Source: an uncultured Porphyromonadaceae bacterium
GTDB taxonomy: Bacteria; Bacteroidota; Bacteroidia; Bacteroidales; Muribaculaceae
DNA: 41,440 bases
NCBI GenBank assembly: GCA_947176585.1
Contig: CAMWRI010000002.1
Coordinates: 1 to 41,440, forward strand
Direction of reading: 5' to 3'
This document shows positions 27,408 through 37,065 of this stretch, one piece after another; the stretch's first letter is position 1; each line of letters opens with the position of its first letter. The position numbers were made by a program, and so were the translations under genes. Under the pieces are notes generated by a model that saw only the letters and a program-made list of their open reading frames with translations, was not told the DNA's origin and made no database searches.

Positions 27408-29057
27408 ATGAAATTCACCAAAATACTTCTCGGAGCGTTGGCCACCACGGCCCTCGCATCCTGTGCCGATCTCGACACGGAGATCCTCGACGGCTACGTG
27501 TCGACCGAGCAGAAGCAGGAAGTGCTCGACCTCAACCCCGACATGGCCTCGGCCAGCGTGATGGGCGTGTTCTCGCAGTTCTTCAACATCTTCACCATAT
27601 CCAGCCAGCACCTCGACTTCGAGTATCCCGCCGTGATGCTGGGCATGGACTCGATGGGCACCGACCTTATCGGTAAAAACTCCGGCTACAACTGGTTCGC
27701 CTCCTACGAAGGCTATCAGGGCAACAGCCCCGACGGCTGGCGCGCCGCACAGCTCTGGCTCTATCAGTACGCCAAGATCAAGACGGCCAACAGCCTCGTG
27801 GCTTCCATCCCCGCCGACACCGATGAAGCCAAGCTCAAATTCTTCCGCGCCCAGGGCCTCGCAGCACGCGCCTTCGAGTACTGGACGCTCGCCCAGTGCT
27901 ACCAGTTCAACTACGTTGACCATCTCAACTCGCCCTGCGTTCCCCTCATCACCGACGAGAACGAGCTCGAAGTGGCCGAGAAGGGTGCCGGTCGTGCCAC
28001 AGTGGCCGCAGTGTACGAGCAGATTATGAAAGACATCAACGAGGCCATCGAGCTGCTCGCTGCCAGCGAGGTGAAGCCCGAGTCCATCATCGGCGAGAAG
28101 CCCAAGCGCATGATTTCCCTGGCCACCGCCTACGGCCTGCGCGCACGCTTCAACCTCACCATGGAGAAATGGGCCGACGCCGCTTCCGACGCCACCCAGG
28201 CCATCACCATCTTCAGCGGCAAGCCCTACAGCATCAAGGACGTGAGCAAGCCCGGCTTCACCAGCATCAACGACGAGCCCTGGATGTGGGGTATCGCCAT
28301 CAACGAGACCGACTACGGTATCGCCGGCGGCTCCATCGTGAACTGGCCCTCCATGGCCTGCTCTTTCAGCCACGGCTACACCGACCAGGGCGGCGCATGG
28401 CGCTGGTGCTCCAAGATTCTCTACGAATGGATTCCCTCTACCGACGTGCGCAAGGGCTGGTTCCTCGACGCCAACCGCAAGAGCGTGAACCTCAGCGAAG
28501 AGCAGCAGGAATACATCGACGGCTTCGTGCTGGGCGCTCCCACCTACGGCGACGACCAGTCCAAGAACATCATGCCCTACACCAACGTGAAGTTCAACTC
28601 CTATCAGGGCGTGCTCGGCCAGAGCCTCAACGCCTCGGATATCCCCATGATGCGTGTAGAGGAAATGTATCTGATCAAGGCCGAGGGTGAAGCCATGAGC
28701 GGCAACACCTCCGGCGCCAAGGAGACACTCAACGGCTTCGTGCGCACCTACCGCGACCCCGCCTACTCCTGCCTCTCCACCACGGCTGCCGACATTCAGA
28801 ACGACGTGTGGATGCAGCGCCGCGTAGAGCTCTGGGGCGAAGGCCTGAGCTTCTTCGACATCATGCGCCTGAAGAAGAATATCGACCGCCGCGGCCACAA
28901 GTTCCCCCGCGCGTTCGTCTTCAACATCGAGTACAACTCCGAGGGCGGCAATGTGCTTCTCTTCTGCATCCCCTACGACGAGATCGCTGCCAACCCCGCA
29001 CTCACCAAAGACGACAACAACAAGACGATGCCCACTCCCACCGTGGTGAGCGACTGA
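27408..29057 (+). CDS. SusD/RagB family outer membrane lipoprotein
   Basis: Lipobox LASC; RAFEYWTLAQCYQ and C-terminal RRVELWGEGLSFFDIMRLKKNIDR typical of SusD. Confidence 0.95.
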   Translation: MKFTKILLGALATTALASCADLDTEILDGYVSTEQKQEVLDLNPDMASASVMGVFSQFFNIFTISSQHLDFEYPAVMLGMDSMGTDLIGKNSGYNWFASYEGYQGNSPDGWRAAQLWLYQYAKIKTANSLVASIPADTDEAKLKFFRAQGLAARAFEYWTLAQCYQFNYVDHLNSPCVPLITDENELEVAEKGAGRATVAAVYEQIMKDINEAIELLAASEVKPESIIGEKPKRMISLATAYGLRARFNLTMEKWADAASDATQAITIFSGKPYSIKDVSKPGFTSINDEPWMWGIAINETDYGIAGGSIVNWPSMACSFSHGYTDQGGAWRWCSKILYEWIPSTDVRKGWFLDANRKSVNLSEEQQEYIDGFVLGAPTYGDDQSKNIMPYTNVKFNSYQGVLGQSLNASDIPMMRVEEMYLIKAEGEAMSGNTSGAKETLNGFVRTYRDPAYSCLSTTAADIQNDVWMQRRVELWGEGLSFFDIMRLKKNIDRRGHKFPRAFVFNIEYNSEGGNVLLFCIPYDEIAANPALTKDDNNKTMPTPTVVSD

Positions 29058-29106
29058 TTCTTGCACTCCTATCCAATCAACAACAATTTCTTAACAAACG
29101 CATAAT

Positions 29107-31176
29107 ATGAAACTGTTTAAATATAGCGTTCTCGCACTCGCACTCGCTGCAGGATTCGCATCCTGCTCCGACGAGGAGACGTACGTGGCCGGCGCTGCAT
29201 CGGACGGTGTGTACTTCCCCACCACCGACTCAGTGGATGTGGAGCTCGACCGCAAAGTGCCCACCTTCGATGTTGTGGTATCGCGTCTGGGCGAGACACA
29301 GGCCGCTACCTACGGCCTCACCGGTAGCGCCGACGACGAAGTGTTCACGCTTCCCACATCCGTGTCGTTCGCGCAGGGCGAAACCAGCGTAACGCTGAAA
29401 ATCCCCTATAACGCCGACAACATGGGCATGGACAAAGCCTATAAGGTGATTCTCGGCTTCGCCGAAGGCACCAAAATCAGCTCCTACGGCTACGAAAGCC
29501 TCGAGCTCTCCGTGGTGCTCCCCGCTCCCTGGACCACCGTTGCAAAGGGTACCTATCAGGACGGCTTCCTCACCTACAGCCTCTTCGATTTCGGCCTCGA
29601 CGGCAAAGCTCTGAACTATGAATGCGAGCTCCAGCGCAACGATATCGACACCACCCGCTATCGTTGGGTGAATCCCTATGGCGAAAACTTCGCAAAGGCA
29701 GTAGCAGCAGTAGATGAAGAGCTTGAGGATGACCAGTACGATAGCAAGAACAATCATTATATTGAGTTCTACTACTTCGAGAATCCCGACAAAACCCAGC
29801 CCGGCTATGCCGTGATTCCTCTCCAGCCTCTCGGCTTCTCGTGGAATGATTCTTACGGTGAGTTCTACGTGTGCAACGAGGCAGGTTACTTAGCCTACTC
29901 AAGCGATATACCCAACGCAGATATTCCTCTGTACAAGAACACATTCCTCGCGAATTACCCTGAGACGCTGAGCACTTTCGACTTCAAGAAGTTCACCACC
30001 GCCAAGGAGTGCGCCCTCGTGATGTTCGGTGCCACTCAAGGTTTCTACTATGGCAATAGCAACGCCGATATTGTCAACTGGTATGCCGAGGGTGTTGAGC
30101 TCAAGGATTACGCTCTCGATCTCCAGTATAGCGGTGTGCTCACCGATAGCGAAGGCGATATGTTCGCGCAGGTAAGCGTCGCATTGGGCGAAGACCTCAA
30201 GAACGCTCAGATTGCTCTTGTGGAAGGCGCTGATGAAGAAGGCGCTCTCGAAGCAGTGCTTGCCGGCGAGGTTTCCACCACCAAACTTGAAGAATCCGAC
30301 AAAGCATTCACTTTCCCCATCTACAAGAGCGGCGATTATGTGGTAGTAGCCGTGGGCTACAACGATGAAGACGAGCAGGTGTCCAGCGCTACGCTCACGT
30401 TCTTTGCCGTTACTGCAAATGAGCCGAAGGAATGGAAGAGTCTTGGTCAGGGTAAAATGATTGATGCTTGGGTTATACCTGCCTTTAATACCCAGGCCGG
30501 TCGTGCCGATCCCATGAATTACGCAATGAACGTCAAGATGGAGGAGAATATAGAGAATGCCGGAGTTTATCGCGTAGTAAAACCCTGGACTTCCGATAGC
30601 TATCCCGGTGCTTCGCTCAATTCCAATACTACCAACAAGGACTACAACCTCGTGATTGACGCCCGCAACCCCGATATGGTGAGCATTCTGCCCCAGTGTA
30701 CCGGCTTCCACAGCGCAGGCACAGATAGTAAAGGCCAGTCTTATTCTGAGGTTTACTGGGTTACATCTTTCGGTGATGTAATGGCAGCTATGGGATATAA
30801 CTACAACGACATCGTGGACGAAGGTGCCGACAACTTTGTTGAAAACGGCATGATCGTGATTCAGATACCTACGTTCGGAGTCACCACTAAGCTCAGCGAT
30901 GCTGCTCCTGATATCGACGATTGCGGCTATAGCTTCTATAACACCAATCCTTACAGCGACGAAGAACAGTATTGTCCGTCTCTCTTCCAACTTCCCGGAG
31001 CAGGCGCCTCCGCTCCTGCTATGGTTGCCATGAAGCGTCTCGAAAGCTGCGTGAAAGCGCAGATGTTCAATCCCGTCATGCACAAGGTTTCCAAGCATCT
31101 CGCCAAGAAAGCCGGAGGTGTTAAGAACGCCAAGACTCACCTTCGCGAGTACAAAAAACAGAATCGCGTCCTCTAA
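29107..31176 (+). CDS. Hypothetical surface lipoprotein of the SusCD locus with Calx-beta-like N-terminal region
   Basis: Signal peptide and lipobox FASC; position after SusD. Confidence 0.75.
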   Translation: MKLFKYSVLALALAAGFASCSDEETYVAGAASDGVYFPTTDSVDVELDRKVPTFDVVVSRLGETQAATYGLTGSADDEVFTLPTSVSFAQGETSVTLKIPYNADNMGMDKAYKVILGFAEGTKISSYGYESLELSVVLPAPWTTVAKGTYQDGFLTYSLFDFGLDGKALNYECELQRNDIDTTRYRWVNPYGENFAKAVAAVDEELEDDQYDSKNNHYIEFYYFENPDKTQPGYAVIPLQPLGFSWNDSYGEFYVCNEAGYLAYSSDIPNADIPLYKNTFLANYPETLSTFDFKKFTTAKECALVMFGATQGFYYGNSNADIVNWYAEGVELKDYALDLQYSGVLTDSEGDMFAQVSVALGEDLKNAQIALVEGADEEGALEAVLAGEVSTTKLEESDKAFTFPIYKSGDYVVVAVGYNDEDEQVSSATLTFFAVTANEPKEWKSLGQGKMIDAWVIPAFNTQAGRADPMNYAMNVKMEENIENAGVYRVVKPWTSDSYPGASLNSNTTNKDYNLVIDARNPDMVSILPQCTGFHSAGTDSKGQSYSEVYWVTSFGDVMAAMGYNYNDIVDEGADNFVENGMIVIQIPTFGVTTKLSDAAPDIDDCGYSFYNTNPYSDEEQYCPSLFQLPGAGASAPAMVAMKRLESCVKAQMFNPVMHKVSKHLAKKAGGVKNAKTHLREYKKQNRVL

Positions 31177-31208
31177 GCATATAATAGAATAGCTTCATAC
31201 TACCGTGT

Positions 31209-31244
31209 CGCGGCACCGATTGGTTCGGTGCCGCGATTTTTTTT
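31209..31244 (+). terminator. Intrinsic terminator of the SusCD-lipoprotein operon
   Basis: CGCGGCACCGA / TCGGTGCCGCG hairpin followed by a T8 run. Confidence 0.85.
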
Positions 31245-31280
31245 CGCGCAGCGCAGCAAAATCCGCGCCCTATCCCGGGG

Positions 31281-31416
31281 AAATCTCGCGCGGAGGCGCA
31301 GAGATTTTTATATTGATTATAAGATTTAGAGATCTTATAAGTCTTATAATTCTTATAAATCTTATATAATTTCTCTGCGGCTCTGCGCGAGATTTCCCTG
31401 AATATGCGCGAGATTT
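31281..31416. repeat. Composite repeat, locus C: GC-rich arm, six 9-bp units, inverted GC-rich arm
   Basis: Arms 31281-31304 / 31372-31395 (22/24 inverted match) flank 9-mers at 31317-31370; 31372-31416 is the exact reverse complement of 39911-39955. Confidence 0.85.
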
Positions 31417-31449
31417 GCTATGATACGCTTGCTTTTGGAAAATATTTGC

Positions 31450-31457
31450 TATCTTTG
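31450..31457 (+). promoter_or_regulatory. -7 box TATCTTTG upstream of the adhesin-like gene
   Basis: Exact TAnnTTTG match 29 nt before ATG 31487. Confidence 0.55.
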
Positions 31458-31486
31458 TGCTCGCTATCCAACCAATCATTTTATTT

Positions 31487-34400
31487 ATGAAAAAAGTAAT
31501 CTCTTTCGTGGGCTCAGCCGTTCTGGCGCTTGCCATGCTTCTTGCTCCGCAGGCGCAGGCTCAGAACTATCGCAAGCTCACAGAAAAAAGCACTGAAGAT
31601 TCCCACAGGGTAACGCCTGCAGCGCCGCGTGCCCTGAATGTGCCGGAGGCACGCAAGAGCCACCGCCCCGGCGCCACTCCGTCGCTGAAACAGGCTATAC
31701 GGGCCACCGGTCTCAGAAAGGCCCCGCGGGGGCTGCGTGCAGCAGCGGGAGCTGAATTCCCCGAGCTGCGCGGCAGCGTGACCTATTCCTACGACGACGA
31801 TACGTCCCTTGGCCTCTACAGCATAGCCGAGGATGCATCGATCTCGCTGCTCGAGCGCGGCGTGCTCGCCCGTGCCGGCGGTGCGGCTCTCAACGGCGTG
31901 TATTACTGCATCGATGTGTTCACGCTCTTCGGCATGGATATCGTCACGGTGTATCTCTACGACGTGGAGACGGGCGAGGAAATCAACCATTTCAGCGGCG
32001 ATGAAGACAATATCTATCTCGACATGGCCGGCGACCCCACCAGCGGCATCATCTACGCTCTGGGCATCAACGAGGCCGGTACGTCGGTGCAGCTGCTCAA
32101 GGTGGCCATCACCGAGACGAGCATAACCAACACTGTGGTCGGCGACCTGCCCGGCTACTGGAGTGGCCTGGCCTGCGACGCGCAGGGTCAGCTCTACGCC
32201 GTGGACCAATACAGCGGCGACGACCTGGCCGAGCCCGGCAATCTCTATAAACTGAACAAGCTCACGGCCGAGCCCACGCTGGTGGGCAGCACGGGCATGT
32301 ATCCCTACTACAGCGGTTCCGCCACGATCGACACCCGCTCCGGCCGCATGTTCTGGACGGTGTGCCCGCTGGCTCCCGCCGGCCGGGAGGAGGAGACACA
32401 CCTGTGTGAGGTGAACCTCGCCACCGGCGCAGCCACGCTGCTGGGCACCTTCCCCGGCGAGGAGCAGGTGCAGGGCCTGTTCGTGAAGCTGCCTCTGGCC
32501 GAGCCCGGCGCGCCCGACACTGCCACCGACCTTACCGCTACCTTCGCTTCCGGCTCCTTCAGCGGCACGCTGCAGTTCACGGCTCCCGCCACCACCTTCG
32601 ACGGTACTCCCGGCACGGGAGCGCTGAGCTATGAGGTGGGCATCGAGGGCATGACCATCCGCAGCGGTTCGGCCTCGTGGGGCGAGACCCTCACCGTGCC
32701 CGTGACTCTTGCCGCCAGCGGCGAGTACACCTTCAGCGTGGTGATGAGCAACGCCGCCGGCGCAGGGCCGGCGGCCAAGACCACGACCTACGTGGGCATG
32801 GGCGTGCCCGTGACCACCGTGGCCACCCTTAGCTATTTCAACGGGCAGATGCAGCTGAGCTGGACGCCCGTGGCCGCCACCGTGGGCGGTATCGGCCATA
32901 TCGACCCGGCAGCCGTGACCTATACCGTGACGCGCTTCCCCGACGACGAAGTGGTATATGAAGGCTCAGCCACCACCTTCAGCGAGGCAGTGGAGGAACC
33001 CGCCACGCTCACGCAGTACTACTACACCGTGGTGGCCCACTGCGGCGACCTGAGCAGCGCGGCAGCCACATCAAACGCCATCGCTCTGGGATCCATCCGT
33101 CCGCCCTACAGCAACAGCTTCGACAATGCAGCCTCGCTCGAGGGCTTCACCATCATCGACGGCAACGGCGACGGAACGGTGTGGGATGTGGACGGCGGCC
33201 ATGCACGCATGAAGTACAATTCCTACGTGGACATGGACGACTGGATGATCACTCCCGGCATACGCATGGAGGCAGGCAAGTCGTATAAGGTGACCTTCGA
33301 GGCCTCGACCAATCTCTACGACGAGCGCGTGGAGGCCAAGTGGGGCATGCAGCCCACCGTGGCCGGCATGACCGAGACCCTGGTGCCGCCCACCGACCTG
33401 GAAGGCGCGACCTATGCATATACCTCGCTGGAGCTGGGCGACTATATCACCCCCGCCATCACCGGCACCTACTACATAGGCATCCACGGCATGAGCGATG
33501 CCGACAGCTATTGGCTCTATATCGACAACCTTAGCATCGCGGCCGCCGTGAGCGGCGCCGCCCCCGGCCTCGTGACCGATTTCAAGGCCCTCACCGACCC
33601 CGACGGCGCCTTCAAGACCACGGTGAGCTTCAAGGCTCCCACCGTGACCCAGGACGGCGATCCCCTCTCGTCGATCACCGAGATCGAGGTTATGCGCGGC
33701 GGCGAGACCGTGAAGACCTTCACCACCGTGCAGCCCGGCCAGGAGTGCAGCTTCGTGGACGAAGTGGGCGAGAGCGGCACCGTGACCTACACCGCCGTGG
33801 CCTCCAACGAAGAAGGCGCAGGCAGCCCCGAAACCACGAGCACCTTCGTGGGTATCGACACTCCCGCCGCTCCCACCGGCCTGAAGATCACGGAATCCGC
33901 CGCTGAGCCCGGTGTGATCACCGTGAGCTGGGATGCCGTGACCACCGACCGCAACGGGCAGCCCATCAATCCCGCGCTGGTGACCTATCGCCTGGCACAA
34001 TATGAGGACGACTACGGCTGGGTGGACTTCAAGACCGACCTCACCGAAACTTCCGTGACCTTCCGCGCCGTGGAAGAGGGTGATCAGGAGTTCGTGCAGT
34101 ATGCCGTCTACTCCGACACCAAGGGCGGTACCAACGGCGCCGCCACCGAGATAGCCGCCGTGGGCACCCCCTATCCGGGTCTCGACGAAAGCTTCGAGGC
34201 CGGCAGTCCCTCCTATGTGTGGGGCGTGAACTATGCCACGGCCAATGCCCGGTGGACCATCTACACCGATGCAAGCATCAGCGGCATGACATCGTTTGAC
34301 TCCGACGGCGGCTACGCAGGCATGCAGTGCTACGTGGAGAACGGTACCTCCAGCCTCATCTCGGGCAAAATCTCGCTCGAAGGCTGCACAAATCCCGGCT

Positions 34401-36007
34401 TCTCGTTCTATACCTACGGCGACCTCGACCAGGACAACAACACTATCGAAGTCTATGCCTGCGAGGCCGGGTCCGACGACTGGCAGAAAGTGGCCGCCAC
34501 GGCAGTGGCCGACGTAGCGCCCAAGAACGAATGGGGCCTCGTTGTGGTTCCCCTCGATCAGTATGCCGGCAAGACCGTGCAGCTGCGCATCGCAGCCACC
34601 ACCGTGTCGAGCTACTACACGTTCGTCGACCGCCTGCACGCAGGTTCGCTGCTCGACTTCGACCTCTCGGCAGGTGTCATCACCGCTCCTGAATACGTGA
34701 ATGCCGGTGCTGCCTACACCGCCTCCGTCAAGGTGACGAACGAAGGCGTCAAGGCCGTGGAATCCTACACCGTGGAGATGCTCGTGGACGGCACCGCCGC
34801 AGCCACCCGCACCATGAGCGGCCTGCAGGCCGGACACTCGGCAGTTGTGAGCTTCGACATCACCATGAGCCCCATAGCCACCGAAGCCGTGGAACTCACC
34901 GCAGTGGTGAAATACAGCGGCGACCAGAACGCCGATAATGACGAGACCGCCGAGGGCGCCACGGTGAAGCCCCGCGTGAGCACGCTGCCGCGCGTGACCG
35001 ACCTCTCCGGCGAGAGCGGCGCCGATGGTGTGGAACTCAGCTGGACCGAGCCCGATCTCACTGCCTCCGGTACACCCGTGACCGTTGACTTCGAGGATGG
35101 CGATTCCTGGGCACAGGAATATGAAGGCTGGACTTTCGTCGACCTCGACCAGAGCGCCGTGGGCGGCTTCCAGAACGGTAATATCCCCGGCATCACGCCC
35201 GGAAGCAGCCTGGCTTCGTTCTTCGTGTGGGATTCCTCGGACTACAACGAGAAATTCGAGGCCCACAGCGGCCATAAGTATCTCGTGGCCATGTATCGCA
35301 ACGACGACGAAACTACCGACGACTGGGCCATCTCGCCCGAGCTCTCCGGCCACGCCCAGACGGTGACTTTCTGGGCCAAGAGCTATCAGCCCGCATATCC
35401 CGAGAAAATCGAGCTGTACTACAGCACCGGCGGCGTTGATCCAGCCGACTTCATCAAGGTGGGCGAGACCGTGGAGGCCGTGCCCGGCGAATGGACCGAA
35501 TACAGCATCGAGGTGCCTGAAGGCGGCCGCCGCTTCGCCGTGCGCAGCTGCGCCACCGGATCGTTCCTGCTGATGATGGACGACTTCACCTTCGTGCCCG
35601 GAATCTCGGCAAGCCTGAGCATCGCCGGCTACGACGTGTATCGCGACGGCGAGAAGATCACCGAGGAGCCCGTGGGCGAGTGTGAGTACACCGACACCGA
35701 AGCTACCGACGGCGAGCACAGCTACGTTGTAGTGACTGTCTACAGCATCGGCAGCTCCGCTCCCTCCAACGCAGTGACCATAGAATACGACGGCATAACC
35801 GACGCTACCGCGGCCGGCATCGCCATCACCGCAGGCAAGGGCACCATCACCGTGACGGGCGCCGAGGGCAAGCTCCTCACCGTGGCCGCCGCCGACGGCA
35901 AGCTCTACTTCAACGGTGCAGCAGCCGCCACGCAGACCATCGCCGCTCCCGCCGGCATCTACGTGGTGAAGGCCGGACAGAAGATCGCCAAGGTGGCTGT
36001 GAAATAA
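31487..36007 (+). CDS. Large secreted multi-domain protein: Fn3 repeats, choice-of-anchor-J/cleaved-adhesin-like domains, T9SS C-terminal domain
   Basis: Start trimmed to MKKVISFVGSAVLALAMLLAPQAQA; YDVYRDGEKI..HSYVVVTVY resembles gingipain adhesin; ends PAGIYVVKAGQKIAKVAVK, typical T9SS CTD. Confidence 0.88.
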   Translation: MKKVISFVGSAVLALAMLLAPQAQAQNYRKLTEKSTEDSHRVTPAAPRALNVPEARKSHRPGATPSLKQAIRATGLRKAPRGLRAAAGAEFPELRGSVTYSYDDDTSLGLYSIAEDASISLLERGVLARAGGAALNGVYYCIDVFTLFGMDIVTVYLYDVETGEEINHFSGDEDNIYLDMAGDPTSGIIYALGINEAGTSVQLLKVAITETSITNTVVGDLPGYWSGLACDAQGQLYAVDQYSGDDLAEPGNLYKLNKLTAEPTLVGSTGMYPYYSGSATIDTRSGRMFWTVCPLAPAGREEETHLCEVNLATGAATLLGTFPGEEQVQGLFVKLPLAEPGAPDTATDLTATFASGSFSGTLQFTAPATTFDGTPGTGALSYEVGIEGMTIRSGSASWGETLTVPVTLAASGEYTFSVVMSNAAGAGPAAKTTTYVGMGVPVTTVATLSYFNGQMQLSWTPVAATVGGIGHIDPAAVTYTVTRFPDDEVVYEGSATTFSEAVEEPATLTQYYYTVVAHCGDLSSAAATSNAIALGSIRPPYSNSFDNAASLEGFTIIDGNGDGTVWDVDGGHARMKYNSYVDMDDWMITPGIRMEAGKSYKVTFEASTNLYDERVEAKWGMQPTVAGMTETLVPPTDLEGATYAYTSLELGDYITPAITGTYYIGIHGMSDADSYWLYIDNLSIAAAVSGAAPGLVTDFKALTDPDGAFKTTVSFKAPTVTQDGDPLSSITEIEVMRGGETVKTFTTVQPGQECSFVDEVGESGTVTYTAVASNEEGAGSPETTSTFVGIDTPAAPTGLKITESAAEPGVITVSWDAVTTDRNGQPINPALVTYRLAQYEDDYGWVDFKTDLTETSVTFRAVEEGDQEFVQYAVYSDTKGGTNGAATEIAAVGTPYPGLDESFEAGSPSYVWGVNYATANARWTIYTDASISGMTSFDSDGGYAGMQCYVENGTSSLISGKISLEGCTNPGFSFYTYGDLDQDNNTIEVYACEAGSDDWQKVAATAVADVAPKNEWGLVVVPLDQYAGKTVQLRIAATTVSSYYTFVDRLHAGSLLDFDLSAGVITAPEYVNAGAAYTASVKVTNEGVKAVESYTVEMLVDGTAAATRTMSGLQAGHSAVVSFDITMSPIATEAVELTAVVKYSGDQNADNDETAEGATVKPRVSTLPRVTDLSGESGADGVELSWTEPDLTASGTPVTVDFEDGDSWAQEYEGWTFVDLDQSAVGGFQNGNIPGITPGSSLASFFVWDSSDYNEKFEAHSGHKYLVAMYRNDDETTDDWAISPELSGHAQTVTFWAKSYQPAYPEKIELYYSTGGVDPADFIKVGETVEAVPGEWTEYSIEVPEGGRRFAVRSCATGSFLLMMDDFTFVPGISASLSIAGYDVYRDGEKITEEPVGECEYTDTEATDGEHSYVVVTVYSIGSSAPSNAVTIEYDGITDATAAGIAITAGKGTITVTGAEGKLLTVAAADGKLYFNGAAAATQTIAAPAGIYVVKAGQKIAKVAVK

Positions 36008-36030
36008 TCCACGCCACATCCCTATAGAAA

Positions 36031-36065
36031 CCTCCCCCGGCTTCGTGCCGAGGGAGGTTTTTTTT
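36031..36065 (+). terminator. Intrinsic terminator of the adhesin-like gene
   Basis: CCTCCCCCGGC TTCGT GCCGAGGGAGG followed by T8. Confidence 0.8.
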
Positions 36066-36108
36066 ATAAGTCTTATAAGTCTTATAAGTTTTATAAATCT
36101 TATAAATT
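36064..36108. repeat. 9-bp repeat locus D, five units: TTATAAGTC x2, TTATAAGTT, TTATAAATC, TTATAAATT
   Basis: Direct reading; begins in the terminator T-run and enters the 3' end of the CDS at 36100. Confidence 0.9.
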
Positions 36109-37065
36109 TTCTCGGTGCTCCGGCTCTATTTCCAGCCGGTAGGCTTGGGTGATGGTGCAGCGGCCGCCCGCCTGGGCCTTGTGCACGTCGAGGCTGTCGT
36201 TGAGCACGCGGCCGCCCTGCTCGGTGGATATGCCGAAGTCGAAATAGCGGGCGCCGCTGTGGGAGGCCTCGGTGATCACGTGGTGGTATAGCGCGGGCAG
36301 CAGGCGCTCGCGGCGGGCTTCGTCGCCGGCGGCGATGTACTGCGAGTGCACCACGCGGCCCGTGTCGTACACCACCATGCCTGCCAGCATGCGCCCGTCG
36401 CGGGTGGCGGCGTATAGGCGGATGTTGCCGGGGAAGCGGTGCCGCAGCAGCTCCATTTCCTGAAGGGAGTGCACGGGGGCCACGTCGTGGCGCGCGGCCA
36501 GCACGGCTGTGAGCAGCTGCCAGAACTCGTCCCAGGCCTCGGAGGGGCCGAATTGCACATCGCTGCGTGCCGCGCGGTTGATCACGTTGTGGCTGTTTCG
36601 GTCGAGCAGCGGGGGTGCCTGCAGGTCGATCGTGGAGGATGCTCCCGTGGCACACACGGCTGCTCCCATGCGCCACAGGGCGTACAGGTCTTCCTCGGCG
36701 GGCTGGCGGTGGTAGATGTGGGGCACGGGGCGGTAGATGAGTTCGGTGAGTCCTTCGCCGCGCATGTGTTCGGCGAGGAGGCCGAAAATTTCGAGCATCA
36801 CGGCAGCCGTGACACGGCGCTGCGCCATGAGCCAGCCGCCGTAGCTCAGGCCGTTGTGGCTGGCCAGCACTGTGCCGGAGGTGTGGGCCGGAAGCACGGC
36901 CAGCAGGCGCCCGGCATGATCGCTGGCCATCAGGGAATGGTCCGCGAAGCGGTGGGCGTGGTAGTCCATGTAGGCGCGGCGATGCAGGAAGGTGCCGTTG
37001 CGGGAGGCGTCCACGAAGGCGTCCCACTCGGCGGCGCGGGCCGGTGTGTAGCGCTCTATGGTCAT
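36100..37065 (-). CDS. FemAB-like / GNAT-fold acyltransferase
   Basis: GTFLHRRAYMDYHAHRFADHSLM, NGLSYGGW, ARYFDFGISTEQGG motifs. Confidence 0.78.
   Translation of the reverse strand: MTIERYTPARAAEWDAFVDASRNGTFLHRRAYMDYHAHRFADHSLMASDHAGRLLAVLPAHTSGTVLASHNGLSYGGWLMAQRRVTAAVMLEIFGLLAEHMRGEGLTELIYRPVPHIYHRQPAEEDLYALWRMGAAVCATGASSTIDLQAPPLLDRNSHNVINRAARSDVQFGPSEAWDEFWQLLTAVLAARHDVAPVHSLQEMELLRHRFPGNIRLYAATRDGRMLAGMVVYDTGRVVHSQYIAAGDEARRERLLPALYHHVITEASHSGARYFDFGISTEQGGRVLNDSLDVHKAQAGGRCTITQAYRLEIEPEHRENL

Noticed and set aside
27369-29066. 565-aa minus-strand ORF antisense to susD
   Set aside because: Same artefact; susD on the + strand is unambiguous.
33071-37027. 1318-aa minus-strand ORF antisense to the adhesin-like gene
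   Set aside because: Antisense to a convincing 1516-aa CDS and reads the FemAB-like gene out of frame; low-complexity G/H/V-rich translation. A by-product of C-ending codon bias.
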